A stretch of DNA of 55,492 nt from Pseudomonas laurylsulfativorans (GTDB lineage Bacteria > Pseudomonadota > Gammaproteobacteria > Pseudomonadales > Pseudomonadaceae), in contig NZ_MUJK01000020.1 of NCBI RefSeq assembly GCF_002906155.1, positions 1 through 55,492 of the forward strand, in the 5' to 3' direction. Below are positions 34,188-43,500 of this stretch, in pieces (position 1 is the stretch's first letter; each line of letters starts with the position of its first letter). Under the pieces are notes generated by a model. That model was not told where the DNA came from, searched no databases, and saw only the letters and a program-made list of their open reading frames with translations. The translations under genes were made by a program, and so were the position numbers.

Positions 34188-34786
34188 CCCAGCAGCTCCT
34201 CGAATTTCTTCACGGCCGACACGGTGATCAACACCTTGTCGTATGCGATCAGACTAACTGGATCGGAACCTTGCACGTCACGTACATCTACGTGTGGCAG
34301 GTTACGAGCAGCCAGGTACAGGTTCTGATCAACAGCGTCCGACACGATCAGAACGTCGGTCAGGCTCATGTTGTTCAGCTTGCCCAGCAGGTCTTTGGTT
34401 TTCGGCGTTTCAACGGCGAAATCCTGAACCACGACCAGACGATCAGTACGCACCAGCTCAGCAAGGATGGAACGCATTGCTGCGCGATACATCTTCTTGT
34501 TCAGCTTCTGGGAGTGATCCTGAGGACGAGCTGCGAAAGTGGTACCGCCGCCACGCCAGATTGGGCTACGGATAGTACCGGCACGAGCACGGCCAGTACC
34601 TTTCTGACGCCATGGGCGCTTACCGCCACCACGAACGTCGGAACGGGTCTTTTGCTGCTTGGAACCCTGACGACCGCCAGCCATGTAGGCTACGACTGCT
34701 TGGTGAACCAGCGTCTCGTTGAATTCGCCGCCAAATGTCAGTTCGGAAACTTCGATCGCTTGAGCGTCATTTACATTTAATTGCAT
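34184..34786 (-). CDS. rplD: 50S ribosomal protein L4
   Basis: A 200-residue protein with a long tunnel-lining loop ([20 protein letters not shown] region, residues 45-100). In E. coli free L4 represses the S10 operon through a leader of about 170 nt. The leader visible here between the S10 promoter and rpsJ is about 55 nt, too short for that structure, so this feedback is probably missing or different. It follows rplC by 12 bp. Confidence 0.98.
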
Positions 34787-34798
34787 GTCAGCTTCCCC

Positions 34799-35434
34799 TT
34801 AACCGCGAGCCTTGGCTGCTGGACGTACAACCAAGTTGCCGCCAGTAGCGCCAGGAACAGCGCCCTTGACCAACAACAGATTGCGTTCAGCGTCCACGCG
34901 CACTACTTCGAGGGACTGCACGGTCACGCGCTCAGCGCCCATATGACCGGACATTTTTTTGCCCTTGAATACACGACCAGGAGTCTGGCACTGGCCGATA
35001 GAGCCTGGAACGCGGTGGGATACGGAGTTACCGTGGGTGTTATCTTGCCCGCGGAAATTCCAACGCTTGATCGTACCCTGGAAGCCCTTACCTTTGGACT
35101 GACCGGTTACATCAACCAGTTGACCAGCGGCGAAGATTTCAGCGTTGATCAGATCGCCGGCCTGGTACTCGCCTTCTTCAAGGCGGAATTCCATTACGGT
35201 ACGACCAGCGGCAACGTTCGCTTTAGCGAAGTGGCCAGCCTGAGCTGCTGTTACACGCGAAGCACGACGCTCGCCGACAGTGACTTGCACTGCACGATAG
35301 CCATCGGTCTCTTCAGTTTTGAACTGGGTGACGCGATTCGGCTCGATCTCAATGACCGTGACCGGAATGGAGACACCTTCTTCGGTGAAAATACGGGTCA
35401 TACCGCATTTACGACCGACTACACCAATAGTCAT
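34799..35434 (-). CDS. rplC: 50S ribosomal protein L3
   Basis: A 211-residue assembly initiator whose extended loop reaches the peptidyl transferase centre. RGQDNTHGNSVSHRVPGSIG and the following Gln region, the site methylated by PrmB in E. coli, are conserved. I use the ATG at 35434 (MTIGVVGRKCGMTRIF); an in-frame ATG 11 codons upstream lacks conservation. It is 80 bp after rpsJ. Confidence 0.97.
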   Translation of the reverse strand: MTIGVVGRKCGMTRIFTEEGVSIPVTVIEIEPNRVTQFKTEETDGYRAVQVTVGERRASRVTAAQAGHFAKANVAAGRTVMEFRLEEGEYQAGDLINAEIFAAGQLVDVTGQSKGKGFQGTIKRWNFRGQDNTHGNSVSHRVPGSIGQCQTPGRVFKGKKMSGHMGAERVTVQSLEVVRVDAERNLLLVKGAVPGATGGNLVVRPAAKARG

Positions 35435-35514
35435 GTTGTAAACCTCATGAGTGTACGGGGCTTTCACCCGCTATGGCCGCCCATTTCAGAGCGTTACACG
35501 ACTAAGACCGAGTC

Positions 35515-35826
35515 TTAGCCGAGGCTGATCTGCACTTCCACACCGGCCGCAAGATCAAGCTTCATAAGAGCATCAACGGTTTTATCCGTTGGCTGGACGA
35601 TGTCCAGAACGCGCTTATGAGTACGGATCTCGTACTGGTCACGCGCGTCTTTGTTGACGTGCGGGGAGACCAGAACAGTGAACCGCTCTTTACGGGTAGG
35701 CAGTGGAATTGGACCACGCACTTGAGCACCAGTACGTTTCGCGGTTTCCACGATTTCCTGGGTTGATTGGTCGATCAGGCGATGGTCGAAAGCCTTCAAC
35801 CTGATACGGATTTGCTGATTTTGCAT
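35515..35826 (-). CDS. rpsJ: 30S ribosomal protein S10 / NusE
   Basis: A 103-residue protein with two jobs: a head component of the small subunit and, as NusE, a partner of NusB in rRNA antitermination and of NusG in coupling transcription to translation. The long hairpin loop ([20 protein letters not shown]) is intact. It is the first gene of the S10 cluster and sits about 55 nt downstream of a consensus promoter, after the tuf terminator. Confidence 0.98.
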
Positions 35827-35888
35827 TGGATTTCAGACTCCGGCTGCTATTCCCACCGGGCGCAATACGCCCGTTAAAAGGAGGCGCA

Positions 35889-35917
35889 ATTCTATAGACG
35901 CCCCAGATGGGTGTCAA
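35889..35917 (-). promoter_or_regulatory. S10-cluster promoter (near consensus)
   Basis: TTGACA (35912-35917), 17-bp spacer, TAGAAT (35889-35894), followed by a GC-rich discriminator (TGCGCC) typical of stringently controlled promoters. The transcript would start with a 6-bp hairpin CGGGCG/CGCCCG at 35857-35873. Confidence 0.9.
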
Positions 35918-35923
35918 CCCAAT

Positions 35924-35948
35924 AAAAAAGCCCCCGCTGAGCGGGGGC
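35924..35948 (-). terminator. str operon terminator after tuf
   Basis: Stem GCCCCCGC/GCGGGGGC (35930-35937 with 35941-35948) with a short loop and six T residues on the minus strand. It lies 35 bp past the tuf stop and only 7 bp before the S10 -35 box. Confidence 0.95.
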
Positions 35949-35983
35949 CTTTCAAAGCATCGAAGCTATCTCAAAAGAGATGC

Positions 35984-37177
35984 TTACTCGATGATTTTAG
36001 CTACGACGCCAGCGCCGACGGTACGACCGCCTTCACGGATAGCGAAACGCAGGCCGTCTTCCATTGCGATGGTCTTGATCAGGGTAACTTCCATCTGGAT
36101 GTTATCACCTGGCATTACCATTTCAACGCCTTCTGGCAGCTGGCAGTTACCAGTCACGTCAGTAGTACGGAAGTAGAACTGTGGACGGTAGCCTTTGAAG
36201 AACGGAGTGTGACGACCGCCTTCTTCCTTGCTCAGTACGTAAACTTCTGCGGTGAACTTGGTGTGCGGCTTAACCGAACCTGGCTTAACCAGAACCTGGC
36301 CACGCTCAACGTCGTCACGCTTGGTACCACGCAGCAGAACGCCGCAGTTCTCGCCAGCACGACCTTCGTCGAGCAGCTTGCGGAACATTTCAACACCGGT
36401 GCAGGTGGTGGTGGTGGTGTCACGCAGACCAACGATTTCCAGTGCATCTTGAACGCGAACGATACCGCGCTCGATACGACCAGTCACAACAGTACCACGA
36501 CCCGAGATCGAGAATACGTCTTCGATTGGCATCAGGAATGGCTTGTCGATAGCACGCTCTGGCTCTGGGATGTAGCTGTCCAGGGTTTCAACCAGTTTAC
36601 GAACGGCAGTGGTGCCCATTTCGTTGTCGTCTTTGCCTTCCAGCGCCATACGAGCCGAACCGATGATGATTGGAGTGTCATCGCCCGGGAAGTCGTAGGT
36701 GGAGAGCAGGTCGCGAACTTCCATCTCGACCAGTTCCAGCAGCTCAGCGTCGTCTACCAGGTCAGCCTTGTTCAGGAAAACCACGATGTACGGAACGCCT
36801 ACCTGACGGGACAGCAGGATGTGCTCACGGGTTTGTGGCATCGGACCATCAGCGGCCGAGCAAACCAGGATGGCGCCGTCCATCTGGGCAGCACCGGTGA
36901 TCATGTTCTTCACGTAGTCAGCGTGACCTGGGCAGTCAACGTGAGCGTAGTGACGGATCTTCGAGTTGTACTCGACGTGCGCGGTGTTGATGGTGATACC
37001 ACGAGCTTTTTCTTCTGGAGCGCTGTCGATTTTATCGAAATCAACGATTGCGGAACCGAAAACTTCGGAGCAAACGCGAGTCAGAGCTGCGGTCAGAGTG
37101 GTTTTACCGTGGTCAACGTGACCGATGGTGCCAACGTTGACGTGCGGTAGGGAACGATCAAATTTTTCTTTAGCCAC
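35984..37177 (-). CDS. tuf: Elongation factor Tu
   Basis: A 397-residue GTPase that delivers aminoacyl-tRNA to the ribosome. G1 GHVDHGKT is at 19-26, G3 DCPGH at 81-85 with the catalytic His85, and NKAD follows; domains 2 and 3 are complete. It ends the str operon, 30 bp after fusA. This is the only tuf copy in the window: the place between tRNA-Thr and tRNA-Trp where many Pseudomonas carry a second copy holds no gene. Confidence 0.98.
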   Translation of the reverse strand: MAKEKFDRSLPHVNVGTIGHVDHGKTTLTAALTRVCSEVFGSAIVDFDKIDSAPEEKARGITINTAHVEYNSKIRHYAHVDCPGHADYVKNMITGAAQMDGAILVCSAADGPMPQTREHILLSRQVGVPYIVVFLNKADLVDDAELLELVEMEVRDLLSTYDFPGDDTPIIIGSARMALEGKDDNEMGTTAVRKLVETLDSYIPEPERAIDKPFLMPIEDVFSISGRGTVVTGRIERGIVRVQDALEIVGLRDTTTTTCTGVEMFRKLLDEGRAGENCGVLLRGTKRDDVERGQVLVKPGSVKPHTKFTAEVYVLSKEEGGRHTPFFKGYRPQFYFRTTDVTGNCQLPEGVEMVMPGDNIQMEVTLIKTIAMEDGLRFAIREGGRTVGAGVVAKIIE

Positions 37178-37207
37178 GACAATTAACTCCTTGCCTAAAG
37201 GACTGAA

Positions 37208-39313
37208 TCAGCCTTGTTTTTTGGTTACAGTTTCGACGATGTGCGACGGAGCTGTATTGTATTTTTTGAATTCCATAGAGTAGCTTGCGCGACCCTGGGA
37301 CATCGAACGAACGTCAGTCGCATAACCGAACATCTCGCCCAACGGAACTTCAGCACGGATTACCTTGCCGGAGACCGTGTCTTCCATACCCAGAATCATG
37401 CCGCGACGACGGTTAAGGTCGCCCATCACGTCACCCATATAGTCTTCAGGCGTAACAACCTCTACCGCCATGATCGGCTCGAGCAACTCACCACCACCCT
37501 TCTGGGCCAGTTGCTTGGTCGCCATGGAAGCAGCCACCTTAAACGCCATCTCGTTCGAGTCGACGTCGTGGTAAGAACCATCAAACACGGTAGCCTTCAG
37601 GCCGATCAGCGGATAGCCGGCAACTACGCCGTTCTTCATCTGCTCTTCGATACCCTTCTGGATAGCCGGGATGTATTCCTTAGGAACCACACCACCCACT
37701 ACTTCGTTCACGAATTGCAGACCTTCCTGACCTTCGTCAGCAGGAGCAAAACGGATCCAGCAATGGCCGAACTGGCCACGACCACCGGACTGACGAACGA
37801 ACTTGCCTTCGATTTCGCAGTTCTTCGTGATGCGCTCACGATACGAAACCTGAGGCTTGCCGATGTTGGCTTCGACGTTGAACTCACGGCGCATCCGGTC
37901 AACCAGGATGTCCAGGTGAAGCTCGCCCATGCCAGAGATGATCGTTTGACCAGTCTCTTCATCAGTCTTGACGCGGAAAGACGGGTCTTCCTGAGCAAGC
38001 TTGCCCAGAGCGATACCCATTTTTTCCTGGTCATCCTTGGTCTTAGGCTCAACGGCAACCGAAATAACCGGCTCCGGGAAGTCCATGCGAACCAGGATGA
38101 TTGGCTTGTCAGCGTTGCACAAGGTTTCACCAGTGGTGACGTCCTTCATGCCGATCAAGGCCGCGATGTCGCCAGCGCGTACTTCCTTGATCTCTTCACG
38201 GGCGTTTGCGTGCATCTGCACCATACGACCCACACGCTCTTTCTTGCCTTTGACCGAGTTGATCACGCCGTCGCCGGAGGCCAACACGCCCGAGTAAACA
38301 CGGACGAAAGTCAAGGTACCCACGAATGGGTCGGTAGCGATCTTGAACGCCAGAGCCGAGAACGGCTCGTTGTCGTCTGCATGACGCTCCATTTGCTTTT
38401 CCTCGTCATCAGGATCGGTACCCTTGATGGCAGGAATGTCGGTCGGAGCCGGCAGGTAGTCGATAACGGCGTCGAGAACCAGGGGAACACCCTTGTTCTT
38501 GAAGGAAGAACCGCAAACAGCCAGAACGATCTCACCAGCGATAGTACGCTGACGCAGAGCACCCTTGATTTCCTCGATGGTGAGCTCTTCACCTTCGAGG
38601 TACTTGTTCATCAGCTCTTCGCTGGCTTCAGCCGCAGCCTCAACCATGTTGTTGCGCCACTCTTCAGCCAGTTCCTGCAGTTCAGCAGGGATAGCTTCGC
38701 GACGTGGAGTCATACCCTTGTCAGCATCGTTCCAGTAAACCGCTTCCATGGTCATCAGATCGATCTGACCCTGGAAATTGTCTTCGGAACCGATAGCCAA
38801 CTGGATTGGCACCGGAGTGTGACCCAGGCGCTGCTTGATCTGAGCGATCACACGCAGGAAGTTCGCACCGGCACGGTCCATCTTGTTCACGTAAACGATA
38901 CGTGGAACACCGTACTTGTTGGCTTGACGCCAAACGGTTTCGGACTGAGGCTCAACGCCGGAAGTACCGCAGAACACAACGACCGCGCCGTCGAGTACAC
39001 GCAGGGAACGCTCAACTTCAATAGTGAAGTCTACGTGGCCCGGGGTATCGATGACGTTGAAACGGTACTGGTCCTTGTGCTGCTTCGCAGAACCCTGCCA
39101 GAAGGCGGTAATAGCAGCAGAAGTAATGGTAATACCACGCTCCTGCTCCTGCACCATCCAGTCTGTGGTCGCGGCGCCGTCATGCACCTCGCCCATCTTG
39201 TGGCTTTTGCCCGTGTAAAAAAGGACGCGCTCGGTGGTGGTGGTTTTACCAGCATCCACGTGAGCAACGATACCAATGTTACGGTAGCGATTAATCGGTG
39301 TAGTACGAGCCAT
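37208..39313 (-). CDS. fusA: Elongation factor G
   Basis: A 701-residue translocase GTPase. The P-loop AHVDAGKTTT is at 17-26, followed by DTPGHVDF and NKMD, with domains II to V running to the end. The N-terminus MARTTPINRYRNIGI fits the canonical FusA1 type. It lies between rpsG and tuf. The switch regions look unmodified by eye, but I cannot exclude fusidic-acid-type substitutions without alignment. Confidence 0.98.
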   Translation of the reverse strand: MARTTPINRYRNIGIVAHVDAGKTTTTERVLFYTGKSHKMGEVHDGAATTDWMVQEQERGITITSAAITAFWQGSAKQHKDQYRFNVIDTPGHVDFTIEVERSLRVLDGAVVVFCGTSGVEPQSETVWRQANKYGVPRIVYVNKMDRAGANFLRVIAQIKQRLGHTPVPIQLAIGSEDNFQGQIDLMTMEAVYWNDADKGMTPRREAIPAELQELAEEWRNNMVEAAAEASEELMNKYLEGEELTIEEIKGALRQRTIAGEIVLAVCGSSFKNKGVPLVLDAVIDYLPAPTDIPAIKGTDPDDEEKQMERHADDNEPFSALAFKIATDPFVGTLTFVRVYSGVLASGDGVINSVKGKKERVGRMVQMHANAREEIKEVRAGDIAALIGMKDVTTGETLCNADKPIILVRMDFPEPVISVAVEPKTKDDQEKMGIALGKLAQEDPSFRVKTDEETGQTIISGMGELHLDILVDRMRREFNVEANIGKPQVSYRERITKNCEIEGKFVRQSGGRGQFGHCWIRFAPADEGQEGLQFVNEVVGGVVPKEYIPAIQKGIEEQMKNGVVAGYPLIGLKATVFDGSYHDVDSNEMAFKVAASMATKQLAQKGGGELLEPIMAVEVVTPEDYMGDVMGDLNRRRGMILGMEDTVSGKVIRAEVPLGEMFGYATDVRSMSQGRASYSMEFKKYNTAPSHIVETVTKKQG

Positions 39314-39343
39314 AAAGCCCTCGCAAAATTAGTGACGCAAAAA

Positions 39344-39817
39344 TTAGAAGCGGTAGTGCGAGAAAGCCTTGTTGGCTTCAGCCATACGGTGCACGTCTTC
39401 ACGCTTCTTAACTGCAGCACCTTTACCTTCGGCAGCGTCCAACAGTTCGCCAGCCAAACGCAGAGCCATAGACTTCTCGCCACGCTTACGGGCGTAGTCT
39501 ACCAACCAGCGCATTGCCAGAGCGTTACGACGGGAAGGACGAACCTCGACCGGAACCTGGTAAGTAGCACCACCAACGCGGCGCGACTTCACTTCGACCA
39601 GCGGAGCGATGGCGTCGAGTGCTTTTTCGAAGAGTTCCAGGGGATCGGTGCCGGCCTTACGAGCCTTCACGGTATCCAGGGCACCATAAACGATACGCTC
39701 GGCAACGGCTTTCTTGCCGCTTTCCATTACGTGGTTCATGAATTTGGCGAGGATTTGGCTTCCGTATTTCGGATCGTCCAGAATCTCACGCTTGGCTGCT
39801 ACGCGACGTCTTGGCAT
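39344..39817 (-). CDS. rpsG: 30S ribosomal protein S7
   Basis: A 157-residue primary binder of the 3' major domain, lining the E site. It begins MPRRRVAAKREILDDPKYGS. In E. coli S7 represses its own operon through the rpsL-rpsG spacer. Here that spacer is 108 bp, long enough to hold such a site, but I could not define one. Confidence 0.98.
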   Translation of the reverse strand: MPRRRVAAKREILDDPKYGSQILAKFMNHVMESGKKAVAERIVYGALDTVKARKAGTDPLELFEKALDAIAPLVEVKSRRVGGATYQVPVEVRPSRRNALAMRWLVDYARKRGEKSMALRLAGELLDAAEGKGAAVKKREDVHRMAEANKAFSHYRF

Positions 39818-39925
39818 TGATAAGCCCTCAAACGGTCTTCAGGTTAGCCCGGGACAGATCCTGTGGATACGTGCCCGACCTTACTCTTATCGACTCAATA
39901 AAATGAAAAACTGCAAAACGACCGA

Positions 39926-40297
39926 TTACTTCGGACGCTTGGTACCGTACTTCGAACGACCCTGGTTACGGCCTTTAACGCCGGAAGTATCCAAGGAGCC
40001 GCGAACGGTGTGGTAACGAACACCTGGCAAGTCTTTTACACGACCGCCGCGGATCAGTACCACGCTGTGCTCTTGCAGGTTGTGGCCTTCACCACCGATG
40101 TACGAGGAAACCTCGAAACCGTTGGTCAGACGCACGCGGCATACTTTACGCAGTGCCGAGTTAGGTTTTTTCGGCGTAGTGGTGTACACACGGGTGCACA
40201 CGCCACGACGTTGCGGGCAGTTCTGCAGCGCAGGCACGTCGGATTTCTCGACGATACGCTTACGCGGCTGACGTACCAGCTGGTTGATAGTTGCCAT
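39926..40297 (-). CDS. rpsL: 30S ribosomal protein S12
   Basis: A 123-residue decoding-centre protein. The loop residues that decide streptomycin response are wild type: Lys43 in [13 protein letters not shown] and Lys88 in [12 protein letters not shown]. So, unlike rpoB, this gene carries no common laboratory resistance substitution. It is the first gene of the str operon, about 85 nt downstream of its promoter. Confidence 0.98.
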
Positions 40298-40388
40298 CTA
40301 CTAGCTCCACTGTTGTCTTGCGACGCTATTGTCTTGCAAGAAAAGCAAAATGGCAGGAACGAGTTCCCGCCAAATTTAGGGGTACAAG

Positions 40389-40417
40389 AGTCTAAAGAGG
40401 ATCTTGTCCCCAGTCAA
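40389..40417 (-). promoter_or_regulatory. str operon promoter
   Basis: TTGACT (40412-40417), 17-bp spacer, TAGACT (40389-40394), about 90 bp before rpsL. The rpoC-rpsL gap of 216 bp also contains CGAGACAATTTGTCGAG, an imperfect palindrome upstream of the -35, and no clear intrinsic terminator for rpoC. Confidence 0.85.
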
Positions 40418-40513
40418 GGCAAGGCCCCGCCCTCCCCGCTCATCCAGTCTCGACAAATTGTCTCGATTCGATGAACGGAGTGACCAGGGCCTCACACTCA
40501 CTTACCGCAGAAC

Positions 40514-43500
40514 TCAGTTACCGCTCGAGTTCAGCGCTTCGGTCAGTGCAGCTTCCACTTCACTGGCGCTTACGCGCAACGGCTTGTCTGCATCACGGCG
40601 GCGCTTACGCTCGCTGTGATAAGCCAGACCGGTACCAGCCGGGATCAGACGACCCACGACCACGTTTTCTTTCAGGCCGCGCAGGTAATCGCGCTTGCCG
40701 GTTACCGCCGCTTCGGTCAGTACGCGAGTGGTTTCCTGGAAGGAAGCCGCCGAGATGAACGATTCGGTGGACAACGACGCCTTGGTGATACCCAGCAGAA
40801 CGCGAGTGAACTTGGAGACAAATTTGTCTTCGCCGCTCAAACGCTCGTTCTCTACCAGTACGTGAGTCAGCTCCATCTGGTCGCCCTTGATGAAACTCGA
40901 ATCGCCAGACTCAGCGATCTCAACTTTACGCAGCATCTGACGCAGGATGGTCTCGATGTGCTTGTCGTTGATCTTCACGCCTTGCAGACGATAAACGTCC
41001 TGGATCTCGTTAACGATGTACTTGGCCAGCGCACTCACACCCAGCAGACGCAGGATGTCGTGTGGATCGCTCGGGCCGTCGGAGATAACTTCGCCGCGGT
41101 TTACCTGTTCGCCTTCGAACACGTTAAGGTGACGCCACTTCGGAATCAGCTCTTCGTACGGATCGGTACCGTCGTTCGGGGTGATAACCAGACGGCGCTT
41201 GCCCTTGGTCTCTTTACCGAACGCGATGGTGCCGCTGACTTCAGCCAGAATCGACGCTTCTTTCGGACGACGGGCTTCGAACAAGTCGGCAACACGTGGC
41301 AGACCACCGGTGATGTCGCGAGTTTTCGAAGTCTCTTGCGGGATACGAGCGATAACATCACCGATCGCGATCTTCGCACCATCCGCTACACCGACCAGGG
41401 CGTTGGCTGGCAGGAAGTACTGAGCGATAACGTCAGTACCTGGCAGCAACAGATCCTTGCCGTTGTCGTCGACCATCTTAACGGCAGGACGGATGTCCTT
41501 ACCGGCAGCTGGACGATCTTTGGCGTCGAGCACTTCAATGTTGGTCATACCGGTCAATTCGTCAGTCTGACGCTTGATCGTGATGCCTTCTTCCATGCCC
41601 ACGTAGGTCACGGTACCTTTCATTTCGGTAACGATTGGGTGAGTGTGCGGATCCCACTTGGCCACGATTGCGCCAGCTTCGACCTTGTCACCCTCTTTAA
41701 CCGAAATCACGGCACCGTACGGCAGCTTGTAACGCTCACGCTCACGACCGAAGTCATCAGCGATGGCCAGCTCACCGGAACGGGACACGGCAACCAGGTG
41801 ACCATCCACTCGCTCAACGTGCTTCAGGTTATGCAGACGGACGGTACCGCCATTCTTCACCTGAACGCTGTCGGCTGCGGAGGTCCGGCTTGCCGCACCA
41901 CCGATGTGGAACGTACGCATCGTCAGCTGGGTACCCGGCTCACCGATGGACTGGGCAGCGATAACGCCGACCGCTTCACCGATGTTCACCTGGTGACCAC
42001 GAGCCAGATCGCGGCCGTAGCACTTGGCGCAAATGCCGAAGCGGGTTTCGCAGCTGATCGGCGAGCGCACAATCACTTCGTCGATGCTGTTCAGCTCGAT
42101 GAACTCGACCCACTTCTCGTCTACCAGGGTGCCGGCAGGAACGATGACGTCCTCGGTACCTGGCTTGAATACGTCACGGGCGATAACACGACCCAATACG
42201 CGCTCACCCAACGGCTCTACAACGTCACCGCCTTCAATGTGCGGAGTCATCAGCAGACCGTGTTCGGTGCCGCAATCGATCTCGGTTACAACCAGATCCT
42301 GCGCCACGTCTACCAGACGACGAGTCAGGTAACCCGAGTTCGCCGTTTTCAACGCGGTATCCGCCAGACCTTTACGAGCACCGTGAGTGGAGATGAAGTA
42401 CTGAAGTACGCTCAAACCTTCACGGAAGTTCGCAGTAATCGGCGTTTCAATGATGGAACCGTCCGGCTTGGCCATCAGGCCACGCATACCGGCCAGCTGA
42501 CGAATCTGTGCTGCGGAACCCCGCGCACCCGAGTCAGCCATCATGTACATCGAGTTGAAGGATTCCTGGTCGACTTCGACGCCATGACGGTCGATGACTT
42601 TCTCTTTCGAGAGGTTGGCCATCATCGCCTTGGAAACTTCGTCGTTCGCTTTCGACCAAAGGTCGATCACTTTGTTGTACTTCTCGCCCTGGGTTACCAG
42701 GCCGGAGGCGTACTGGCTTTCGATCTCTTTCACTTCGTCGGTGGCAGCACCGATGATGCGGGCTTTTTCATCCGGGATAACGAAGTCGTTAACACCGATG
42801 GAAACGCCGGAGATGGTCGAGTAAGCAAAACCGGTGTACATCAACTGGTCAGCGAAGATCACGGTCTCTTTCAGACCAACCACGCGGTAGCACTGGTTGA
42901 TCAGCTTGGAGATCGCCTTTTTCTTCATCGGCAGGTTGACGACGTCGTACGACAGACCTTTTGGCACAACTTGATACAGCAACGCACGGCCGACAGTAGT
43001 GTCGACGATACGGGTGCCGCTCACGCTGCCGCCGTCACGGTCGTTGACGGTTTCGTTGATCCGCACCTTGACCTTGGCGTGCAGTGCGGCTTCGCCGGCA
43101 CGGAACACACGGTCAACTTCCTGCAGATCCGCGAACACACGACCTTCGCCCTTGGCGTTGATCGCTTCACGAGTCATGTAGTACAGACCCAATACAACGT
43201 CCTGCGAAGGAACGATGATTGGCTCACCGTTGGCTGGCGACAGAATGTTGTTGGTCGACATCATCAACGCACGCGCTTCGAGCTGGGCTTCCAGCGTCAG
43301 CGGTACGTGCACGGCCATTTGGTCGCCGTCGAAGTCAGCGTTGTACGCGGCGCAGACCAGAGGGTGCAGCTGGATAGCCTTGCCTTCGATCAGTACCGGT
43401 TCAAACGCCTGGATACCCAGACGGTGAAGGGTCGGTGCACGGTTGAGGAGAACCGGGTGTTCACGGATCACTTCAGCGAGAACGTCCCAAACCTCTGGCA

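Noticed and set aside
37214..39820. An 868-codon plus-strand frame opposite fusA and rpsG
   Set aside because: Antisense shadow; the translation has no domain signature and fusA/rpsG are complete.
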